DNA of 64,000 bases from an uncultured Muribaculaceae bacterium (GCA_947632485.1 CANRPJ010000002.1:105981-169980), one strand, 5' to 3'. Counted from the first letter of the stretch, positions 51,878 through 63,959 are shown. Notes: a model not told the origin generated them from the letters alone. A program made the numbers and translations.

Positions 51878-53224
51878 ATGAAGGGTTTGCGCTTAATATT
51901 TTTGACTGCCGCCGCGGCTTTTGGTTTAATCGCGGCATCGTGCATCAGCGACAATGTGACCGAAGGATCTGCCGCGCGGCTGGAATTCTCCACGCCGACA
52001 GTAGATTTCGGCACCGTCTTCACCGGCCGTGCGTCAGCGCTCAAGCCGCTGGTTGTCTACAACCGGGGCTCCGAGGCGCTTCGCCTCTCGCGTATAGGGT
52101 TTTCAGGCAGCTCCGTGCCTTTCCGCCTTAATGTAGATGGCATGAGCGGTCTGGATTTCAGCGATGTAGAGATTCGCGGAGGAGATTCCATCTACGTATT
52201 CATCGATTGCCTGATAGAGCCCACAGAAGAGATCAAGCCCTTTCAGGTGAGCGCCTCTCTGGAGTTTAAGACCGGGTCTGAAGAGCGCAGGGTGCCGGTG
52301 GAAGCTGTAGGGTGGAACGCTGTTACGCTCAAAGATGAGCGCATCTCCAGTGAGGAGGTATTCACGTCGGAGCGGCCGTATCTCGTGGAAGGCACGCTTC
52401 TCGTGGAAGAAGGTGCTTCGCTTGCTATTGAAGCAGGCACGGGTCTCTATTTCCATGCCGGGGCCGGTATCAGGGTAGATGGCTCGCTAAGCGTGGCGGG
52501 CGAACCTGACGAGCCTGTGGTGATGCAAAGCGACCGTCTTGATTATATGCTGCCAGATCTGCTCTATGCCGATCTGGCCGGGCAATGGAGAGGAGTAACC
52601 TTCGGACCCTCAAGCAGCGGCAACACGCTGAACTACCTTGAAATGAAAGGCACCCTGGAAGGACTTACCGTAGAGGCCGGCAGCGAGGATCAGAGGCTAA
52701 GCATGCTCAACTGCTGGCTCCATAATTCTGAAAGCACGGTTCTCGCCGTCGGCTCGGGGAGCGTAGAGATGCTTGGCTGCTGCCTGTCAGATGCCGCCCA
52801 GGAGGTGGTGAAGGCGAGCGGAGGCGCTTACAGGCTGGTGCAGTGCACAGTAGCCAACTATTATCTCTTCGGTATCCCCTCGGATCCGATGGTTCGCCTC
52901 GGCGCCGGAAGCTCTATGGAAATCCTCAACAGCATCGTGGCCGGCATGCCTGCTCCATTCTCAGCGGAGTCCGGAATTGCATGCAGCAATGTACTCTTCA
53001 GCGCATCGGGCAGCGACGACAGCCGCTTCTCGGATTGCATCTGGGGCGCGGATCCGATGTTCTATACCGATCGCGAGGCCTACATCTACGACTACCGGCT
53101 TCGTCCCGGCAGCCCTGCACTGGGTGCCGGCAAGCCGGAATGGGCAGCCGAATGCCCGATAGATTTCTTCGGCATCGACCGCCTCTCCGGAGGCGCGCCC
53201 GCCTTAGGGGCCTATGCCGACTGA
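51878..53224 (+). CDS. Lipoprotein with parallel beta-helix domain
   Basis: A 448-residue protein; start at MKGLRLIFLT gives a lipoprotein signal ending AASC (Cys about 22). Residues 30-150 form an Ig-like region similar to ASPM/SPD-2-Hydin-type domains (FSTPTVDFGTVFTG, VVYNRGSEALRLSRIGFSG); residues about 170-430 a right-handed parallel beta-helix (LEIEAGT-like turns: LAIEAGTGLYFHAGAGIRVDGSL). It ends with the chlamydial/Bacteroidetes polymorphic repeat-like YRLRPGSPALGAG. It probably sits on the cell surface; function unknown. Confidence 0.75.
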   Translation: MKGLRLIFLTAAAAFGLIAASCISDNVTEGSAARLEFSTPTVDFGTVFTGRASALKPLVVYNRGSEALRLSRIGFSGSSVPFRLNVDGMSGLDFSDVEIRGGDSIYVFIDCLIEPTEEIKPFQVSASLEFKTGSEERRVPVEAVGWNAVTLKDERISSEEVFTSERPYLVEGTLLVEEGASLAIEAGTGLYFHAGAGIRVDGSLSVAGEPDEPVVMQSDRLDYMLPDLLYADLAGQWRGVTFGPSSSGNTLNYLEMKGTLEGLTVEAGSEDQRLSMLNCWLHNSESTVLAVGSGSVEMLGCCLSDAAQEVVKASGGAYRLVQCTVANYYLFGIPSDPMVRLGAGSSMEILNSIVAGMPAPFSAESGIACSNVLFSASGSDDSRFSDCIWGADPMFYTDREAYIYDYRLRPGSPALGAGKPEWAAECPIDFFGIDRLSGGAPALGAYAD

Positions 53225-53244
53225 TGCGTTAGCGGAATTTTTCT

Positions 53245-53252
53245 TACCTTTG
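53245..53252 (+). promoter_or_regulatory. -7 box of the WYL regulator gene, leaderless
   Basis: TACCTTTG ends 5 bases before the ATG at 53258. No clear TTTG is seen at the expected -33 place. A leaderless or near-leaderless mRNA follows if this box is used. Confidence 0.45.
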
Positions 53253-53257
53253 CGCCT

Positions 53258-54154
53258 ATGGCAAAAGATCTTATAAGCCGCTATGTCTGGATTGTCGATA
53301 CCATAAGCCGCTATGGTCGCCTCACCCGCGAGGAGCTCAACCGGCTATGGGTAGATTCGCGCTATGGCGACGGAAAACCGATGCCGGAACGTACCTTCTA
53401 CCATCATCGCCGCGCGATCGAGGAGAATTTTCATATCGAGCTTGCCTGCGACCGCGATGGCGCCTACTACATCGTGGAAGAGCCGGCTCAGGGAGGTCGC
53501 GCCTTTTCCGACTGGCTTCTCGACAGCTATGCCGTAAGCGGCGCCCTGAGCGAGTCGGCCGAAGTAGCCGGCAAGGTGATGCTCGAGAATGTGCCCTCGG
53601 CCCGCGAGTTTCTCCCTACAGCCCTGGAGGCCATAAAGGAGAAAAGGAAAATCCGGTTCACGTATGCCGGATTCAACCGCTCCCGCGAGGAGCGCGAGAT
53701 TCTTTTCAGCCCCTATTTCGTAAGGCTCTACAGGCAGCGGTGGTATATGGTGGGACGCCGCGAGGCCACCGGCGACACGCGCACCTATGCCCTCGACCGA
53801 GTGCGCGCCATGAGCATCACGGCCGATACCTTTGTGCCCGACCCTCACGACTCCGACCCACATACCTTTTTCGCTAATCTGCTGGGTATCACCTTTTCGA
53901 AGGCCGAGGTGCGCACCGTGCAGATCAAGACAACACCAATCCAGGCCAAGTATCTCCGGGCGCTCCCTCTTCATGAGACCCAACAGGAGACGGTGCACGA
54001 TTTCTACAGTATCTTCACCTACCGCCTTAAGCTAAACTACGAGCTTGTTCATGAGATAATGGCTCTCGGATCGGCCGCCACGGTGATTGCCCCCAAAGAG
54101 CTCAAGGCTATGGTGAAGGAGGAGCTGCAGACAATGCTGCAGTCATACTCCTGA
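53258..54154 (+). CDS. WYL-domain transcription regulator
   Basis: A 298-residue regulator. An N-terminal winged helix (about 5-60, TISRYGRLTREELNRLW, PERTFYHHRRAIEENF) is followed by the WYL domain (about 125-200; LFSPYFVRLYRQRWYMVGR, with W-Y in the usual place, then TYALDRVRAM) and a WCX-type C-terminal extension (FFANLLGIT, LKLNYELVHEIMALG). WYL domains bind nucleic acids or nucleotides and control DNA-damage or phage-defence genes in many bacteria. No defence genes are adjacent; the targets are unknown. Confidence 0.88.
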   Translation: MAKDLISRYVWIVDTISRYGRLTREELNRLWVDSRYGDGKPMPERTFYHHRRAIEENFHIELACDRDGAYYIVEEPAQGGRAFSDWLLDSYAVSGALSESAEVAGKVMLENVPSAREFLPTALEAIKEKRKIRFTYAGFNRSREEREILFSPYFVRLYRQRWYMVGRREATGDTRTYALDRVRAMSITADTFVPDPHDSDPHTFFANLLGITFSKAEVRTVQIKTTPIQAKYLRALPLHETQQETVHDFYSIFTYRLKLNYELVHEIMALGSAATVIAPKELKAMVKEELQTMLQSYS

Positions 54155-54176
54155 ACCTGGCTTCGGACCACGCGCG

Positions 54177-54262
54177 TACAGGCCCCTTGACAGCCTTGAC
54201 ATTGACAAGGGGTTATATTACTGTCCTACAGCAATATAACCCCAAAATCGTGTCAAGGTAGA
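54177..54262 (-). repeat. Dispersed palindromic element, copy 4 (inverted)
   Basis: Read on the minus strand: CCTTGACA (54258-54251), 16-bp stem 54243-54228 with 54224-54209 (one G-U), TGTCAAGG (54201-54194), then GTCAAGG and GGCCTG as in copies 1 and 2. It lies between the converging WYL and bacterioferritin-like genes. Confidence 0.88.
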
Positions 54263-54285
54263 CCTCTAAAGGTTGTTTGGCAAGA

Positions 54286-54741
54286 TCAAAGCTGAGTAAG
54301 CAGCCAATTCTGCTCGCCAAGCTTGTTGATGAGCTCTATGGCGTTCTCACTCCAGTAGAGGTCTTCTTCCTCATCTTTGAGGTAGCTTTTCATGATATCG
54401 TAAGTCGTGGGATCATCTTTCAGTCCTTCCATGCACTGGCGCAATACCTCAATACCCTCGATTTGACGCTTAAGGTCACATTTCACGTACTCTACCGGAT
54501 CAGTGACAAGCGCTACTTCCGGACGCGCTTCAACCTTCACTTCGCCTCCCAGGTCGAGGATACGGTCAATAAATTTGGTTACCCAACCCATCTCCTCATC
54601 ATAGTGGCTCAGATATTTATCGCCTAATTTATTAAAACCTGCGGATTTAAGTATCTGACCCTGTACCTTATGCACAAATGCACCGTTAGAGAGCCCGGTT
54701 GCGAAAAACTGCAATGATTCGATTGATTTCTTCTTATCCAT
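54286..54741 (-). CDS. Bacterioferritin-like protein with degenerate ferroxidase site
   Basis: A 151-residue four-helix protein, start at MDKKKSIESLQFF. It aligns with E. coli bacterioferritin to the end (LGEQNWLLTQ with MGLQNYLQAQ). Of six ferroxidase ligands, Glu51 and Glu127 remain (E50, E124), but His54 is Trp53, Glu94 is Gln93, His130 is Asp127 and Glu18 is Leu or Gly. The haem ligand Met52 is kept (M51). It may form a non-catalytic subunit, bind haem, or do something else. A hairpin (CAGGGT/ACCCTG, 54771-54789) lies in the upstream region. Confidence 0.75.
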   Translation of the reverse strand: MDKKKSIESLQFFATGLSNGAFVHKVQGQILKSAGFNKLGDKYLSHYDEEMGWVTKFIDRILDLGGEVKVEARPEVALVTDPVEYVKCDLKRQIEGIEVLRQCMEGLKDDPTTYDIMKSYLKDEEEDLYWSENAIELINKLGEQNWLLTQL

Positions 54742-54884
54742 AATTATATGCTTTTTATTATTAGTCTCTTTCAGGGTTAAAAACACCCTGAGTTCCAATG
54801 CTGTTTTATCGCGCCCAAACCAAAACTTGTCTTAAACAAAACAAGAGCGACCTCTGTTGGTAAGTTATATAAAAGCTACTGCCG

Positions 54885-55769
54885 ATGTTTCAGCTGACCG
54901 ACTTTTACCAGAAGATACTGAAGAAACCTCTTCCTACCGGGTGCGGAATAACGTGCGAACTGGTTAATCCCGAAATTGCCAAACTTAACCGCTTTCTTAC
55001 TGAAAGCGTATCGTGTTTCTCTTATACTCTTGTTACCGAAGGTTCTGCCTTGGTGCATTATGATGACAAAATAACCAGACTTGCCAAGAATGATTTCTTG
55101 ATCTATTCGCCCGGAATGATGATCATTACCGTTGAAGCCTCCGACGATTATCGCGCGATATGCCTCATTGGAGATGAGAAAACCACCTATGAGATACCGT
55201 ATGCAAGAAATCTGATCAGAGCATCTTATAACCATATTGGTACCGATAACGATAAGAAACTGACACTTACCGACTCCGATGCCGAACTGATGGCCGGAAG
55301 AATGATGGAGATACGCTCTTTAATCAACAGTGACCACATCTATAAGACCGAATGCCTTTATTCCCTTTACTCTCTCTTTATTCTTGATCTGCTCAACATT
55401 GAAAGGCGGTTCCGCGAAGACCGGAAAACACAAAGCCACGCGGCCGATCTCTTTTTCAAATTTCTACAGTTAGCCACAGAGAATTTCACGACTCACCACG
55501 ATATCAACTTCTATGCCGATGCGCTTGCTATTACCACTATATATCTGTCGCGCATAGTGAAAAGCTTCTCCCGGCAGACTGTAAAGAATCATCTTGACCG
55601 TCTGTTGGTTATGGAAGCATCGTATTTACTTCTAAGTACCGATTTGCCGGTTTCGGCCATTGCCGAGAGGCTCCATTTCGCAAATCCTTCAAGCTTCTGC
55701 AAGTTTTTTACAAGACACAAATTAGTTTCACCCCGGGAATACAGAAACTCATGCTCTTATAATCTGTAA
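54885..55769 (+). CDS. AraC family transcription regulator
   Basis: A 294-residue regulator. The N-terminal 160 residues form a cupin-like sensing domain; the C-terminal 100 residues carry two HTH motifs (INFYADALAITTIYLSRIVKSF and PVSAIAERLHFANPSSFCKFFTRHKLVSPREYR). The signal is unknown. It is divergent from the bacterioferritin-like gene, 143 bases apart, and could control it. Confidence 0.92.
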   Translation: MFQLTDFYQKILKKPLPTGCGITCELVNPEIAKLNRFLTESVSCFSYTLVTEGSALVHYDDKITRLAKNDFLIYSPGMMIITVEASDDYRAICLIGDEKTTYEIPYARNLIRASYNHIGTDNDKKLTLTDSDAELMAGRMMEIRSLINSDHIYKTECLYSLYSLFILDLLNIERRFREDRKTQSHAADLFFKFLQLATENFTTHHDINFYADALAITTIYLSRIVKSFSRQTVKNHLDRLLVMEASYLLLSTDLPVSAIAERLHFANPSSFCKFFTRHKLVSPREYRNSCSYNL

Positions 55770-55843
55770 AGCCAGAAACAATGCGATAAAGCTCCTGCGA
55801 AAGCGAAAGCTGCGAAAAGAGCCATGGATTCGCAACTTTTTCG

Positions 55844-55851
55844 TACCTTTG
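55844..55851 (+). promoter_or_regulatory. Putative -7 box of the coiled-coil protein gene
   Basis: TACCTTTG, 26 bases before the ATG at 55878. No good -33 element was found. Confidence 0.45.
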
Positions 55852-55877
55852 CTTTCCAAAATTTGCCTTACAGCTTT

Positions 55878-57473
55878 ATGAAGAATTCCTTTTTGCGTGC
55901 AGTGGCCTTTATAGCCCTTTCAGCGGCCACCCTTACATCTGTAGCAGTCACTAAAGATGAGATGGAGCAGGCCCGTACAATAGCAGCTAAAACATATCTG
56001 CGCTGGGCCAACGAGGCCTCCGGTTACCTCGATGGAGTGCAGGCCAAGACGATGGATCAGCTCAAGGGACAGCTGAAGGCGAAGGAACTTGAAAACCTGA
56101 AGGCCTTCAATAAGGTGCAGGTGCCTACGGACTATGCATCGTGGGATAAGGATAAGCTCGTGCATTTCTGGAGCGTAACCTTTTTCAACTCGCCTGAACT
56201 CTCAGATGCCGGAAAGCGCGGAAAGAGCCGCGTGGGCGCGCAGATAAAGAAACTTACAATATCGGATCCTTCAAAAGAGACTCCTGCGCCCGCAGAAGAG
56301 AAGAAGGCGGAGCCGGCAAAACCTGCTGTGGCTGACCAACCTGCGGCCGCTGACCCCGCAGAAGCAACGGCTCAGCCTGAGATGCCTTCGGCTGATGAGG
56401 CTGTGGCAGCAGCGGAGGAAGACACCGTAGTAACTCCCGAACCGAGGAAGCGGGAAAGCAGTAACACGGCGGTATACGTAGCTATTCTGGCTGTGCTGGT
56501 AGCTGTTGTGGTGGCGCTCGTGGTCTACGCCGTCAACTCTATGAAGGAGTCCGGTAAGAATCCGGAACCCGATAAAGCAAATAGCCCTGAAAGAAAGGCA
56601 GAAAGATCGTCGCATAAAGCTCTGGAGGCTGAGCTCTCCGCCTTGAAGGCAGAGCGAGACGCCTGGCGCCGCAGAGCTGAAAAGGCTGAGAAGGCTCTGT
56701 CAGAGGCTCGCGATTCAGAGACTCGTAGCCGCCGTCAAGCCGAGGAGCAATCCCGCAGGGCAGAGGCTGACGCCAGAGAGCTAATGAAGCGGAAGGAGGA
56801 GGAAGAGGCCCGCCGCAGAGAGAGAGAAGAGGAAAGACGCCGCCAGGAGGAGGAAGCTCTTGCTGCCGAGGCCAGAAGACTTGCAGAAGAGCGCCGGACT
56901 GAAGAGCTTCGCAGAGAGGAGGAACTTCGTAGAGCGGAGGAGCTCCGCCGGTCGGAGGAACAAAGGATAGCGGAGGAGAGACGTAAGGCTGAGGAGGCCG
57001 CTCTTCACGCCGAGGAATTGCGTAGGGAAGAGGAGCTGCGTAAAGCTGAGGAGGCGCTTAGGGAGGCTGAAGAGAGGCGAGCAGCAGCGGCTATGGCGGC
57101 ACGCAGAGCAGCAGCGCCAGAACGCGAAAAGGGAACTCCCACCAAACAGCGTCAGGCCCGCACTATTTATCTTGGACGCGTCAACTCCCACGGCATATTC
57201 GTGCGCGCCGACCGCGAACCTGTCATTGGCTATTCATTCTTCGCGCTTACTACTTCCGACGGTATGTCGGGCAGTTTCAGCGTAATAGATGATCCTGAGG
57301 TGTTTGAAAGCGCGTTGGCTGACCCTGAGGCAAATCTGATCAACGCCTGCACGGGTCATAATCTGCTCGACACCCTCGGCGCCACTGAGGTGATAACTGA
57401 GCAATCGGGCACGGCTGTATTCGAGGGTCACTGTTGGAAAGTGGCCCGCAAGGCGAGAATCGCCTACGAGTAA
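55878..57473 (+). CDS. Membrane protein with long charged coiled coil
   Basis: A 531-residue protein; start at MKNSFLRAVAF. Layout: signal-like N-terminus (1-23), helical domain (about 25-125, TYLRWANEASGYLDG), Ala/Pro/Glu linker, one membrane helix at about 196-216 (YVAILAVLVAVVVALVVYAV), a 180-residue coiled coil very rich in Glu, Arg and Ala (repeats such as AEELRREEELRKAEE), then a C-terminal globular domain of about 100 residues (RTIYLGRVNSHGIFVRAD). The family is not recognised. The coiled coil should reach into the cytoplasm if the first segment is cleaved and the N-terminal domain is outside. Confidence 0.7.
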   Translation: MKNSFLRAVAFIALSAATLTSVAVTKDEMEQARTIAAKTYLRWANEASGYLDGVQAKTMDQLKGQLKAKELENLKAFNKVQVPTDYASWDKDKLVHFWSVTFFNSPELSDAGKRGKSRVGAQIKKLTISDPSKETPAPAEEKKAEPAKPAVADQPAAADPAEATAQPEMPSADEAVAAAEEDTVVTPEPRKRESSNTAVYVAILAVLVAVVVALVVYAVNSMKESGKNPEPDKANSPERKAERSSHKALEAELSALKAERDAWRRRAEKAEKALSEARDSETRSRRQAEEQSRRAEADARELMKRKEEEEARRREREEERRRQEEEALAAEARRLAEERRTEELRREEELRRAEELRRSEEQRIAEERRKAEEAALHAEELRREEELRKAEEALREAEERRAAAAMAARRAAAPEREKGTPTKQRQARTIYLGRVNSHGIFVRADREPVIGYSFFALTTSDGMSGSFSVIDDPEVFESALADPEANLINACTGHNLLDTLGATEVITEQSGTAVFEGHCWKVARKARIAYE

Positions 57474-57479
57474 GACCCG

Positions 57480-60495
<3,016 letters not shown>

Positions 60496-60574
60496 TTAGG
60501 CACGATGCAGAAGAATTACTACATTTGTAGCGGATAAAACTAATCCCGAACTAACCTTAAACAAACAACTATCT

Positions 60575-62716
60575 ATGAATCGTAAAATTTCGTCGGCTGC
60601 GTGCATGCTGGCGCTCCTGATCGGGTCGGGAAGTGCCGCCGCGCAAGTGACTTATGCCGATTATCTCAGGGCCGATTCGATCCTGACAACAGCCAACAGG
60701 GCATATTCGGCTGCCGTAAGCCCCCGATGGCTCGGCGACTCCCACTATTTCTGGTATAAGAACCACGAAAAGGGTGGAGACTTCTATTACCTCGTTGACG
60801 CCACTACCGGCAAGAAGCAGCGCGCCGCCGACAAGGAAGGCCTCGCAGCGTTCTTGCCCAAGAAGCAGAAAGAGCTGACCGAAGCTCTTCTCAAAGACGA
60901 CGGACAGAGACGCATGCCCAGATGGTTCCACCGCGGCGAAGGCCCCAAACCGGTGGTTTCGCCCGACGGGAAATGGCAGGCATACGTGAAAGACAACAAC
61001 GTATACATCGCTCCGGCTACCGATAAGGATACTCCGGTGAATACCAAAGATGAGATAGCACTGACAATGGACGGCATGCCGAGTCTGCGCTACGATCAGT
61101 GGTCGCTCAGCTGGTCGCCCGACTCCAAGAAGCTCGCCACGGTGAAAGTGCGCGGAGTGGAGGAGCGCCGGATTCCGCTGCTCGAATCGAGCCCTTCCAC
61201 CCAGAAGCAACCGATTCTGCAGTGGAGAAACTATGCTAAGCCCGGCGATGTGCTCCCCGTGAGCCTCCCGGTGCTCTTCGATGTAGAAGCCCGCAAGCAG
61301 ATAAATGTAGACGCTACGCCCTACGAAAACCAGTTCTCACTGCGCCTCACCGGCTGGCGCGACGATAGCCGTGCCTTCACGTTTGAGTTCAATGAGCGCG
61401 GCCATCAGCGCTATATAGTAGGTGAAGTAGACGCGACCAACGGAAATATCAAGAATCTTGTAGATGAGAAAGCTAAGACTTTCATTCACTATAACAATAA
61501 TTTTCGTCTTGATCTGGCCGACGGCAAGGAGATTCTCTGGATCTCGGAGCGCGACGGCTGGCGTCACCTCTACCTGATCGACGGCGCCACGGGTCAGGTG
61601 AAGCGCCAGGTGACCAAAGGCGACTGGGTAGTGCGCAATGTGGATTTCGTCGATGAGCCCAACGGAGTGGTTTATTTCAACGCCTCGGGCTTCAACGAAG
61701 GCGAGGATCCCTATAACCTGCACTATTGCAGAATCAACCTCGACGGAACCGGATTCAAGGATCTCACTCCAGAAAACGGCAACCACCACGTGGCTCTCTC
61801 AGCCGACCGCACATTCTTCACCGACGTATATTCGCGTCCTGACCTTCCGCCGGTAAGCCTGCTGAAGCGTACGTCTGACGGTTCTCTGGTAGCCGAGCTG
61901 GAAAAGGCTGATGTAAGCCAGCTTATAGCTGAAGGCTGGCAGGCACCGGAGGTATTCTCCGCTAAAGGCCGCGACGGCAAGACCGATATCTGGGGCAACA
62001 TTTACCGCCCGATGAATTTCGACCCCTCGAAGTCGTATCCGGTAGTGGAAATGATTTATGCCGGTCCCCACGACTCTCACGTCGACAAGGATTTCAAGAC
62101 CGCCAACCATCTGATTTCCAAACTCGCCGAGCTGGGCTTCATCGTAGTATCGATCGACGGCATGGGCACCTCAAACCGCTCCAAAGCCTTCCACGATGTA
62201 AGCTGGAAGAACCTTAAGGATGCCGGTTTCCCCGACCGTATTGCCTGGATGAAGGCAGCTGCAGAGAAGTATCCTTACATGGATCTTGACCGCGTAGGCA
62301 TCTACGGTTGGTCGGCTGGCGGCCAGAACGCAATGGCAGCTCTTCTCTTCCACAATGATTTCTATAAGGCCGCCGTAGCTCTCTGCGGTTGCCATGACAA
62401 CAGAATGGATAAGATCTGGTGGAACGAGCAGTGGATGGGCTATCCTATTGATGAATCCTACAGCGCTTCCTCGAATGTAGACAATGCTCATCTGCTCAAA
62501 GGTAAGCTGCTGCTTATCAACGGCGAGCTCGACGATAATGTGGATCCGGCATCAACGCTCCAGGTTGTCGACGCACTGATGAAAGCCAACAAGAATTTCG
62601 AGCAGCTCTATCTGCCCGGCAAGACCCACGCTCTGGGCGGCACTTTCGAGATTCATAAGATCTACGATCATTTCGTAAAGAATCTGCTTGGCCAGGACGT
62701 GCCTGAATGGGAATAA
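60575..62716 (+). CDS. Secreted S9 family (dipeptidyl peptidase IV-like) serine peptidase
   Basis: A 713-residue protein with a signal peptide ending AAAQ. An eight-bladed propeller (about 45-450, N-terminal DPP IV domain) precedes the alpha/beta hydrolase with GWSAGGQNAM (Ser), GELDDNVDP (Asp) and PGKTHALGG (His). DPP IV-type enzymes remove dipeptides from the N-terminus of peptides in the periplasm. It faces gyrB across 172 bases and ends at a bidirectional terminator. Confidence 0.93.
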   Translation: MNRKISSAACMLALLIGSGSAAAQVTYADYLRADSILTTANRAYSAAVSPRWLGDSHYFWYKNHEKGGDFYYLVDATTGKKQRAADKEGLAAFLPKKQKELTEALLKDDGQRRMPRWFHRGEGPKPVVSPDGKWQAYVKDNNVYIAPATDKDTPVNTKDEIALTMDGMPSLRYDQWSLSWSPDSKKLATVKVRGVEERRIPLLESSPSTQKQPILQWRNYAKPGDVLPVSLPVLFDVEARKQINVDATPYENQFSLRLTGWRDDSRAFTFEFNERGHQRYIVGEVDATNGNIKNLVDEKAKTFIHYNNNFRLDLADGKEILWISERDGWRHLYLIDGATGQVKRQVTKGDWVVRNVDFVDEPNGVVYFNASGFNEGEDPYNLHYCRINLDGTGFKDLTPENGNHHVALSADRTFFTDVYSRPDLPPVSLLKRTSDGSLVAELEKADVSQLIAEGWQAPEVFSAKGRDGKTDIWGNIYRPMNFDPSKSYPVVEMIYAGPHDSHVDKDFKTANHLISKLAELGFIVVSIDGMGTSNRSKAFHDVSWKNLKDAGFPDRIAWMKAAAEKYPYMDLDRVGIYGWSAGGQNAMAALLFHNDFYKAAVALCGCHDNRMDKIWWNEQWMGYPIDESYSASSNVDNAHLLKGKLLLINGELDDNVDPASTLQVVDALMKANKNFEQLYLPGKTHALGGTFEIHKIYDHFVKNLLGQDVPEWE

Positions 62717-62747
62717 GAGCTTAGCAGCATAACCCGATAATCTACAA

Positions 62748-62776
62748 TCGCGTGCCCTCCTTCCGAAGGCACGCGA
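62748..62776. terminator. Terminator between S9 peptidase and DcaP genes
   Basis: TCGCGTGCC (62748-62756) pairs perfectly with GGCACGCGA (62768-62776), loop of 11, between converging genes. The T-run is weak on the plus strand (CTTTTA). Confidence 0.75.
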
Positions 62777-62804
62777 TGCTTTTATATCCACCTCGATAAT
62801 ACCC

Positions 62805-63959
62805 TCAGAAGCTGAACTGGAAGAGCACTTCGGCGCGATGAGCCGTGCCGCTGAGGCCGCTGAAATCGGTGCGCCGCCCATAAAGCATCTCGGCACCTAC
62901 CTGCACGCGCGGTATGATATTCCAGAACACATCAGCCGCCACGTACTGGCCGTAGCGATATTCATCTGAGGCTACTCCACGGCGCGGATAGAACCGCAGA
63001 TGGCCGTAGGTGGCGCTGAGGAACACGTTGTCGGTGATATCATAGCGCGCACCAAGGGTAAATCCCATGGCAGCAGGGGCGTAAAGCCGACCCTCCTCGC
63101 CTGGAGCCGCGATGAGATCGAAGCTACCTATCGAAAGATCATTGAGATAAGAGGCGTGACCCCGGCCATAGTTGAGCTGGCCGAAAAGAGAGGCCCGGCG
63201 GAGAAGTTTCACTTTTGTAGACAACTGGAGAGCCCACGCGGCTACCGTGTGATTGGCTCCGGCGAGCACATCGCGATAGGTGATGCCACGCATCAGGCCG
63301 GAGAGTCGCACGTGGCTATATCCATCGTCCCACTGCTTCTGCAGGAAGGCTGCGAAATCAGGAATCCAGTCATCGCATGATTCTACATCGCTTCCGCTCA
63401 CGTCGGCCTGCGACTTCGGAATCTCCAGCGATGCCGCAACGCTCCAGCCGGCAGGCACATCATGGAGCCAGCGCACGAGCACATTCGTTTTCGACAGCGA
63501 TCCGTTGGCTCCGGCTCCATCAATCACCGGAGCGAGCGTAGAGGGATCGCAGAAGGTGGAGGTAGCGTAGCCTATGGTCCAGTCGCGGATCGTGACATAC
63601 GCTTTCTTCAGCTTGAAGTCAATATTGTTGTAGCCATTGAATCCGGCCTCGATATATGCCATGTAATCGCCCAGAATATGGTTTCGGCCAAACATGGTGA
63701 ATACCAGTGCCGTACCTGCCGGAGTAGCTCCGAGGCGGCGCTTATGGCGCGGATCGCGCTCCATCGGTATCAGGTAGGGGCAGAAACCGTTGGCCTGGAT
63801 AGTACCGTCCCAGTCGAACCAGCCGCGCATCCTCACCACTCCTGCTATTCCCATAGCGAAATCGGCATCACGGCTCATAAACATGAGAGCCGGAGCCTGC
63901 GGATCCTGAAAATGGCGGAACTGATTGGTGGAAAATTTCAATATATTCATGCTTTGCAT
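62805..63959 (-). CDS. DcaP-type outer-membrane porin
   Basis: A 384-residue protein with the DcaP-like barrel: TNQFRHFQDPQAPALMF at the N-terminus, GVVRMRGWFDWDG, then strands to a C-terminal Phe (VLFQFSF) typical of outer-membrane barrels. DcaP porins are trimers that let small, often acidic molecules through. The visible frame has no signal peptide: a stop codon lies 9 bases before the first ATG. Either the N-terminus sits in another frame beyond the window edge (a frameshift) or the gene is truncated. Confidence 0.75.
   Translation of the reverse strand: MQSMNILKFSTNQFRHFQDPQAPALMFMSRDADFAMGIAGVVRMRGWFDWDGTIQANGFCPYLIPMERDPRHKRRLGATPAGTALVFTMFGRNHILGDYMAYIEAGFNGYNNIDFKLKKAYVTIRDWTIGYATSTFCDPSTLAPVIDGAGANGSLSKTNVLVRWLHDVPAGWSVAASLEIPKSQADVSGSDVESCDDWIPDFAAFLQKQWDDGYSHVRLSGLMRGITYRDVLAGANHTVAAWALQLSTKVKLLRRASLFGQLNYGRGHASYLNDLSIGSFDLIAAPGEEGRLYAPAAMGFTLGARYDITDNVFLSATYGHLRFYPRRGVASDEYRYGQYVAADVFWNIIPRVQVGAEMLYGRRTDFSGLSGTAHRAEVLFQFSF

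Noticed and set aside
56580..57130. Low-complexity Glu/Arg region as a DNA repeat array
   Set aside because: The DNA is not a regular tandem repeat; it encodes a coiled coil with varying units.
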